Assembly (NCBI RefSeq): GCF_028287845.1
Contig: NZ_JAQBOW010000104.1
Location: 1 to 46,344 of the forward strand
Length of the DNA: 46,344 bases
Direction: 5' to 3'
From: Mucilaginibacter sp.
GTDB taxonomy: Bacteria > Bacteroidota > Bacteroidia > Sphingobacteriales > Sphingobacteriaceae
Shown in pieces: positions 41,623 through 46,344 of this stretch. The first letter of the stretch is position 1. Each line of letters opens with the position of its first letter. The translations under genes and the position numbers were made by a program. Below the pieces are notes generated by a model. The model saw only the letters and a program-made list of their open reading frames with translations. It had not been told where the DNA came from and ran no database searches.

Positions 41623-42258
41623 TTATTTGATGCCATTTTTACTATAAAACGCCGGTTTAATAGCAGCGCCATTCATTGCCACTACCGGGTTAAAATCTAC
41701 TCCTTTATTATAATTACCAGACGAATCTGAATCGTGTATCATTTGTTTTAGCTTTTGTCTTGCCTTAAAAAGGTTAGATTTTGATGTGCCAATATTTATA
41801 TTCAGCATATCTGATATTTCTTCGTGCGAGTAACCATCAATTGCAAAAAGGTTAAATACCGTTCTGTAACCTTGCGGCAACCGTTGCACCATCGCCAGCA
41901 GATCATTATAATTTAAATTATTATCCGCTGATGTGCTTATATCATATACATGCTCCGCAGTTTCCAGGTCTTCGGCATAGGCCATTTTAAGATTAGCCCG
42001 ATAATAATCAATAGATACATTCATCATTATCCTGCCCAGCCAGGCTTTAAAGGGCCGACCGGCATCGTAAGATTCTATTTTGGTAAAAACCTTAAAAAAG
42101 CCCTGGTTCATCACTTCGGCCGCCTCATCTCTATCGCCGGCATACCGCAAACATATTGCCATAGAGAAGCCATAGAATGCTTTGTAGAGCATTTTCTGGC
42201 TTTTCCTGTCTTGTGTTATACAGCCTCTGATCAGTTGATGTAACTCTTCTTCGCCCAT
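41623..42258 (-). CDS. ECF RNA polymerase sigma factor (sigma-70 family)
   Basis: A 211-residue ECF sigma factor with regions 2 and 4 only. Region 2 has DEAAEVMNQGFFKVFTKIES and FKAWLGRIMMNVSIDYYR; region 4 has LPQGYRTVFNLFAIDGYSHE followed by EISDMLNINIGTSKSNLFKA, the -35-binding helix. It heads a five-gene operon with the anti-sigma-like protein, YceI, DUF5777 and Rieske proteins. A likely autoregulated promoter lies at 42313-42341. The extra C-terminal tail (residues 180-211) is not conserved in the family. Confidence 0.93.
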   Translation of the reverse strand: MGEEELHQLIRGCITQDRKSQKMLYKAFYGFSMAICLRYAGDRDEAAEVMNQGFFKVFTKIESYDAGRPFKAWLGRIMMNVSIDYYRANLKMAYAEDLETAEHVYDISTSADNNLNYNDLLAMVQRLPQGYRTVFNLFAIDGYSHEEISDMLNINIGTSKSNLFKARQKLKQMIHDSDSSGNYNKGVDFNPVVAMNGAAIKPAFYSKNGIK

Positions 42259-42312
42259 ATGGGTTATAAAATAGTTGCTAATGTGATATTACCCGTTTCT
42301 TGTTTCTATAAG

Positions 42313-42341
42313 CATCACGTAAATTGTTATGTGACGGTTGC
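42313..42341 (-). promoter_or_regulatory. ECF-type promoter of the sigma operon
   Basis: On the minus strand GCAACC (plus 42336-42341) and CGTGATG (plus 42313-42319) are separated by 16 bases, about 55 bases before the sigma factor ATG. The -35-like part is AGGCAACC. The same motif is found on the opposite strand at 42464 and at 44997. Confidence 0.55.
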
Positions 42342-42463
42342 CTTGAAGTATAAATTTAGTTTAAAATAATGATAGTTCTGATCATTTTCATTGTTCTTGT
42401 AAATTATTCAGACTTTTCAACAGGTTTATTGTTAGGTTTTTATGAAATTTTTAATGGATAAAG

Positions 42464-42491
42464 GCAACCTTTTAGGTTTATCATTCGTGTA
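42464..42491 (+). promoter_or_regulatory. ECF-type promoter of the glycosyltransferase gene
   Basis: GCAACC at 42464-42469 (within AAAGGCAACC) and CGTGTA at 42486-42491 are separated by 16 bases, 45 bases before the glycosyltransferase ATG. It is divergent from the sigma operon promoter and has the same spacing. Confidence 0.52.
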
Positions 42492-42535
42492 TTAAATAAT
42501 CAATCTGGTTTAAAACGTATAAATTATTTTTTTAC

Positions 42536-43342
42536 ATGATCCCTGTTTCGATAGTTATTATCACCAAAAATGAAGCTGAAGTTATAGCCGACTGTATACA
42601 CGCGGCTAAGATGATAACGGATGATATAATTATAGTTGATAACTATAGTACCGATGAAACTTTTAATATAGCCCGGCTATTAGGGTGTCGTATATACCAA
42701 AAAAACTGGGATGGTTATGGTGCCAATAAAAATAAAGGCATAGGGCTGGCTAAGTACGATTGGATATTAAGCGTTGATGCTGATGAAATTGCTGATCTTG
42801 AACTTGTACTATCTTTACATAGCCTTAAACTGGATAATACGGGTATTGTTTACGACATTAAATTTAAATCATACTTCGGCAAAAAGCTGATACGTCATGG
42901 CAATTGGGGGCGCGACCATCATATACGTTTATTTAATCGTACAGTTGTAAAGTGGTCTGAAGCAAATGTGCATGAAACCTTAATACTTCCCGGGCAAATG
43001 CAAATTGAACGGTTAGATGGCTGTATGCACCACTATTCAGTAAAAGACAGTAACGAGTGTAACAACAAAGCGCTTTACTATGCACATTTAAGTGCCGAAA
43101 AATATTTACAGGCCGGTAAAAAGGTAAATCCTGTTAAGCTATATATATCGCCAATTTTTAGCTTTATTAAAGGTTATATTGTGTTTTTGGGGTTTTTGGA
43201 TGGGAAGGAAGGTTGGAGTATTGCAAAAATTACTTATAAAAACAAATGGCTTAAATATCACTATTTAAACCGGCTGGAAAATAACGCTAAGAAAAAGCCA
43301 TACTTAAAAGCTAATTTAACGCGCTTAGTGATTGAAAATTAA
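42536..43342 (+). CDS. Family 2 glycosyltransferase
   Basis: A 268-residue GT-A glycosyltransferase of family 2, close to the WaaE/KdtX lipopolysaccharide-core group. The nucleotide-sugar site is seen in VSIVIITKNEAEVIADC, then IIIVDNYSTDET and the DxD-like SVDADEIAD near residue 80. A C-terminal hydrophobic stretch (FSFIKGYIVFLGFLDGKEGW) may bind the membrane. It is the first gene of a rightward polysaccharide cluster, with an ECF-type promoter motif in front and the sigma operon divergent to it. Confidence 0.9.
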   Translation: MIPVSIVIITKNEAEVIADCIHAAKMITDDIIIVDNYSTDETFNIARLLGCRIYQKNWDGYGANKNKGIGLAKYDWILSVDADEIADLELVLSLHSLKLDNTGIVYDIKFKSYFGKKLIRHGNWGRDHHIRLFNRTVVKWSEANVHETLILPGQMQIERLDGCMHHYSVKDSNECNNKALYYAHLSAEKYLQAGKKVNPVKLYISPIFSFIKGYIVFLGFLDGKEGWSIAKITYKNKWLKYHYLNRLENNAKKKPYLKANLTRLVIEN

Positions 43343-43399
43343 ACCGTCAGTAGCTGGGTTATGGAAGAAACAGTGTGTTTTAACGAGTATCGCTTCAAG

Positions 43400-43441
43400 T
43401 GTCCCAGGGTGTCCCAGGTGTATTCAGGTGTCCCTGGGACA
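43400..43441. repeat. TGTCCCA-type palindrome
   Basis: TGTCCCAGGG (43400-43409) and CCCTGGGACA (43432-43441) are exact complements, with an additional GTGTCCCAGGTGT copy between them. It belongs to the same family as 5521-5585 and lies in the gap between the glycosyltransferase and flippase genes. Confidence 0.75.
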
Positions 43442-43556
43442 GTATACTCACAACTTCGTGTTTGCCCGGTTATTGTAGTATTACGATTCGTAATCGGATA
43501 TCTAATCGCTAAATACGTTAATTTAGTTGGTGAATATTAACCATTTAGCAAGCTAA

Positions 43557-44969
43557 ATGAAAAGAAAACTACTCCAAAATCTTTCGGCAAATGCCCTGCA
43601 GCTTATTATCAATCAACTTTTTGCCTTAGTTATATTTTATATACTATCAATTAGCTTAAGCAAAGACAGTTTTGGACTAATAAATCTTGCACTGGCTATA
43701 CTGCTTGCTGCATTTAATATACTCTCTTTTGGTATTGATCAGGTTATTATTAAAAAAATAGCCGCAGGCGATGACGCGCAATCGGTACTATCGCTTTATA
43801 TAAGTCATGTATTAATTACCGGTCTGTTATTTTACGGATTATTGTTAGCGGGTTTAGCTTTGTTTCCACACCAACCTGTTTACAGTTTACTATTATTGAT
43901 TGGCATTGGTAAGCTGATGATTTATTTTTCTACACCATTTAAACAAGCCGCAAATGGTTTAGAATTGTTTAAGCTGGTAGCCTATCTATCGGTAATATCT
44001 AATTTTGCGCGTTGCATCTGTTTAGTAGTCGCCGCCTTGTTACATGCCATTAATTTGCCTGTTATTGTTGCTTTTTTTATTATTGGAGATACGCTGGAGC
44101 TGGTTATAGGGGTTTACCTGTTTAAACGGATGGTTAAAGTTCCGTTAACTAATAAATGGAACAAAGCCAATTATATTAACCTGGTGCGTGAGTCGTTGCC
44201 GCAAGTGGGTGTGGTGTTAATTACATCGGCCTTGGCCCGGTTTGATTGGATATTTATAGGCTTTATATTATCAGCAATAAAACTGGCCGAATATAGCTTT
44301 GCTTATAAAGTGTTTGAAGTTTCTACACTGCCCTTACTGGCTATAGCCCCGTTGCTAATTCCGCATTTTACAAAACTGTTTAAGCAGCAAAATATTCATA
44401 TCCCTAATTTTAAAACTTTAATTCGGGTAGAAATGGTTGTAGCCGGGTTTATTGGACTTGTATTAAATATGTGCTGGGGGCCTGTTATTGATGGCATAAC
44501 CGCGGGTAAGTATGGTGCAATAAATGTTAACACCATTTTTATATTATCGTTATGCATGCCTTTTTTATACCTGAACAATTTTTTATGGACGATGTACTTT
44601 GCACAAGGGCGATTAAAAATGATATTAACCGCATTCATCATCACCCTAATTGTAAATGTTGCCGGCGATATTATATTGATACCTTTTTACAAAAATGAAG
44701 GCGCCGCGTTTGCCTTTTTAATAGCATGTATAGCACAAGCTATATATTTTCTTAAAAAGAATGAAATTGCCGGGCTTAACACCATCTGGCAGCCATTGGT
44801 AATTTGTGTAACCTGCGCAGTATGCAGCGGCTTGATAACTAAGATCCTCCTTTTAAATACCTGGGTTGCTGTACCCGTTGCGGTGGCTATTTACCTGGTT
44901 TTTTTATTAGCCACCACACAAGTAAAACTTACCGACCGGAAAAACTTAGGCCGTCTGCTTAATTGGTAA
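43557..44969 (+). CDS. Polysaccharide flippase (Wzx-like)
   Basis: A 470-residue inner-membrane protein with about 12-14 hydrophobic segments, of the MOP/oligosaccharide flippase superfamily. It begins LLQNLSANALQLIINQLFAL and has the family segments VIIKKIAAGDDAQSV and ALARFDWIFIGFILS. Such proteins move lipid-linked oligosaccharides across the inner membrane. Its neighbours are a glycosyltransferase and a polymerase-like membrane protein, which fits assembly of one surface polysaccharide. Start ATG at 43557. Confidence 0.9.
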   Translation: MKRKLLQNLSANALQLIINQLFALVIFYILSISLSKDSFGLINLALAILLAAFNILSFGIDQVIIKKIAAGDDAQSVLSLYISHVLITGLLFYGLLLAGLALFPHQPVYSLLLLIGIGKLMIYFSTPFKQAANGLELFKLVAYLSVISNFARCICLVVAALLHAINLPVIVAFFIIGDTLELVIGVYLFKRMVKVPLTNKWNKANYINLVRESLPQVGVVLITSALARFDWIFIGFILSAIKLAEYSFAYKVFEVSTLPLLAIAPLLIPHFTKLFKQQNIHIPNFKTLIRVEMVVAGFIGLVLNMCWGPVIDGITAGKYGAINVNTIFILSLCMPFLYLNNFLWTMYFAQGRLKMILTAFIITLIVNVAGDIILIPFYKNEGAAFAFLIACIAQAIYFLKKNEIAGLNTIWQPLVICVTCAVCSGLITKILLLNTWVAVPVAVAIYLVFLLATTQVKLTDRKNLGRLLNW

Positions 44970-44996
44970 AATAAGTTCATTCCCCATCCCTCTAAG

Positions 44997-45024
44997 GCAA
45001 CCATTTTAATTTTCGAAGCGTAAT
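44997..45024 (+). promoter_or_regulatory. ECF-type promoter of the partial polymerase-like gene
   Basis: GCAACC at 44997-45002 (within AAGGCAACC) and CGTAAT at 45019-45024 are separated by exactly 16 bases and lie 42 bases before the ATG at 45066. It is the fourth copy of the motif in the window. Confidence 0.5.
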
Positions 45025-45065
45025 CTTAGTGAGAAAATTAAAACAATTATCAATGGTTTTCACCT

Positions 45066-46344
45066 ATGGTAGTTTCAACACGATTAAATTTAATGAATAA
45101 CGGCACAAAAGTTTTTAACTTAAAAAAACTACGTATTTACGCAGATTGGAAACTGCTGTTGTTTTTGCTGTTATTTTTAAATGTAAAATTGGCTGTAAAA
45201 ATTCCCGCAATTGCTCTTATCTATCTATTACAATTTGATTTTAAATTTGGCTTCAGGCTAAAAAACTCAAGGCTGCCGCTGTTTTATCCATTAATAATTG
45301 GCATTGGTATTATTGGCTTTATCATCAACAGCAATTATTTTAATATAAATTACAATATAGTTTTTGCAACCGGAATTGGCTTTTGGGTTATTTGCATATT
45401 GGCCATCCACCAGGTTAAACTATCGGTAGAAAGAAATAATACCGAAATAATTCACAACACAATTGTGATTTTCTTTATTATTAATGCAGTTGCATCACTG
45501 CTAAATCTGGCTTACATTGTTTGGGAAACGCATGCTGTTAATCCATACACCTACCAGGGCGAGTATCAAAAATACTTTATCAGTACCGGCGATTTTATAA
45601 AGGGCCTCACATTTGATACCTCGACAACCAACGCCGTTTTAAATGCCTTTGGCGTTATTTATTTTTTAACTAAAAAAAATGCAGGCATGGCGTTGTTATG
45701 CATGGCCATTTTAATTCTTACAGCCAGCAATTTTACCAATGTATTTATATTGATTATACTGGCTTACCTGTTTGCTTTTAATAGTAACCGCGATCAAAAA
45801 AGTGTAATAATTGTTTGCCTGGTGTTTTTAGTTGTATTTATGGCAAAAATATCGCCACAGAATAATGACTATGTGATAAACACGGTTAAAACTTTCTTTT
45901 ATAAGAAAAACATAGTATCGCCCTGGCCCAGCAATAACAAAGTACCAGTTAACTTAAGACCGGACAGCACGCTCAGTCCCGAAGAAAAAAGACAAAAGAT
46001 CGCGATACTTTATTTAGATAGTATAGAAAAGATACACAAAATCTCTACCGCACATTTAATTCTTCCGCCAAACGTGCCAATAACTGCCACAGGCAGAATC
46101 TTACTACCCAGGCCAAATGTTAATCTACCGGTTTACCAATGGCTTAAAACTACCCCGCCAGAACAAAAACAACTGGTTGATTTTGTCAACATGCACCAAA
46201 AGGAGCTGCCTGTTTCAGGCCATCCACACTGGACATCTGTGCCCGGTAAAGTTACCGGGATATTGCAAACGGTACATTTTTTAAAAGAACATCCCTCAAA
46301 AATAATAGCAGGAGATGGTGTTGGAAATTTTTCATCCAAACTGG
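45066..46344 (+). CDS. Polymerase/ligase-like membrane protein, truncated by the window end
   Basis: An open frame of 426 codons from ATG 45066 runs off the right edge without a stop. It starts MVVSTRLNLMNNGTKVFNLK and has about ten hydrophobic segments in its first 280 residues (for example LLLFLLLFLNVKLAVKIPAI and GFWVICILAIHQ). After them comes a long soluble loop with SGHPHWTSVPGKVTG-type residues and, at the edge, IIAGDGVGNFSSK. The layout, many helices plus a long periplasmic loop, is that of O-antigen polymerases and ligases. An ATG at 45093 is an alternative start. It belongs to the polysaccharide cluster. Confidence 0.78.
   Translation, partial: MVVSTRLNLMNNGTKVFNLKKLRIYADWKLLLFLLLFLNVKLAVKIPAIALIYLLQFDFKFGFRLKNSRLPLFYPLIIGIGIIGFIINSNYFNINYNIVFATGIGFWVICILAIHQVKLSVERNNTEIIHNTIVIFFIINAVASLLNLAYIVWETHAVNPYTYQGEYQKYFISTGDFIKGLTFDTSTTNAVLNAFGVIYFLTKKNAGMALLCMAILILTASNFTNVFILIILAYLFAFNSNRDQKSVIIVCLVFLVVFMAKISPQNNDYVINTVKTFFYKKNIVSPWPSNNKVPVNLRPDSTLSPEEKRQKIAILYLDSIEKIHKISTAHLILPPNVPITATGRILLPRPNVNLPVYQWLKTTPPEQKQLVDFVNMHQKELPVSGHPHWTSVPGKVTGILQTVHFLKEHPSKIIAGDGVGNFSSKL

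Overview
The window is about 46 kb of chromosome from a member of the Bacteroidota, most likely a Sphingobacteriaceae species close to Mucilaginibacter or Pedobacter (inference from gene content; no search was run). Pointers are the GldD gliding lipoprotein, a SusC-like TonB receptor with an N-terminal carboxypeptidase-regulatory domain, DUF5686 and DUF5777 outer-membrane proteins, many short lipoproteins, TAnnTTTG-type promoter boxes, weak Shine-Dalgarno sequences and several families of intergenic palindromes. It opens with the 3' end of a 5S rRNA gene, so an rRNA operon lies just to the left.

Layout. 1-7.1 kb: 5S rRNA end and terminator, an acyl-ACP desaturase, then a long leftward block (small hypothetical, M23 peptidase, rbfA, NlpE-like lipoprotein, LolC/E-type permease, MBL-fold hydrolase, gldD, aroE). 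7.3-16.8 kb: housekeeping genes in short units (SDR, trmB with an alkyltransferase-like gene, a GFTPRFK-repeat protein with a DUF2442 protein, yebC, threonine dehydrogenase, asd, a DJ-1/PfpI protein, a carotenoid desaturase, trhO). 17-24.5 kb: a DUF5686 outer-membrane protein, kbl, a toxin-antitoxin pair joined directly to pheS, a Rieske-like lipoprotein without histidine ligands, a TetR regulator and a lipoprotein. 24.6-26.7 kb: a leftward ArsR-SRPBCC-VOC-hydrolase operon with a clear operator. 27-33.6 kb: TonB receptor, beta-helix lipoprotein, beta-propeller lipoprotein and metallophosphoesterase, probably one surface uptake or processing locus. 33.9-38 kb: a small secreted basic protein, a TIGR01212 radical SAM protein, an acyltransferase, a YkuK-like protein and a J-domain/KTSC protein. 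38.2-42.3 kb: a compact leftward operon of ECF sigma factor, membrane-anchored anti-sigma-like protein with a barrel-like C-terminus, YceI, DUF5777 and Rieske protein. 42.5 kb to the end: glycosyltransferase, flippase and a truncated polymerase-like membrane protein, a polysaccharide cluster that runs off the right edge.

Genes that work together: the GalE-type threonine dehydrogenase (11.3 kb) and Kbl (19.6 kb) are the two steps of threonine breakdown to glycine, although they are 7 kb apart. The most striking regulatory signal is a shared promoter-like motif, GCAACC-N16-CGT, found four times: in front of the ECF sigma operon, in front of the divergent glycosyltransferase gene, in front of the polymerase-like gene, and in front of a lipoprotein gene at 23.8 kb. 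This suggests that one sigma factor joins the YceI/Rieske envelope operon to the polysaccharide genes.

Intergenic DNA is rich in palindromes of at least three families (TGTCATTTCGAA type, TGTCCCA type and CCCTCTAAATCTCCCC type). No tRNA genes, CRISPR arrays, insertion sequences or prophage genes were seen.
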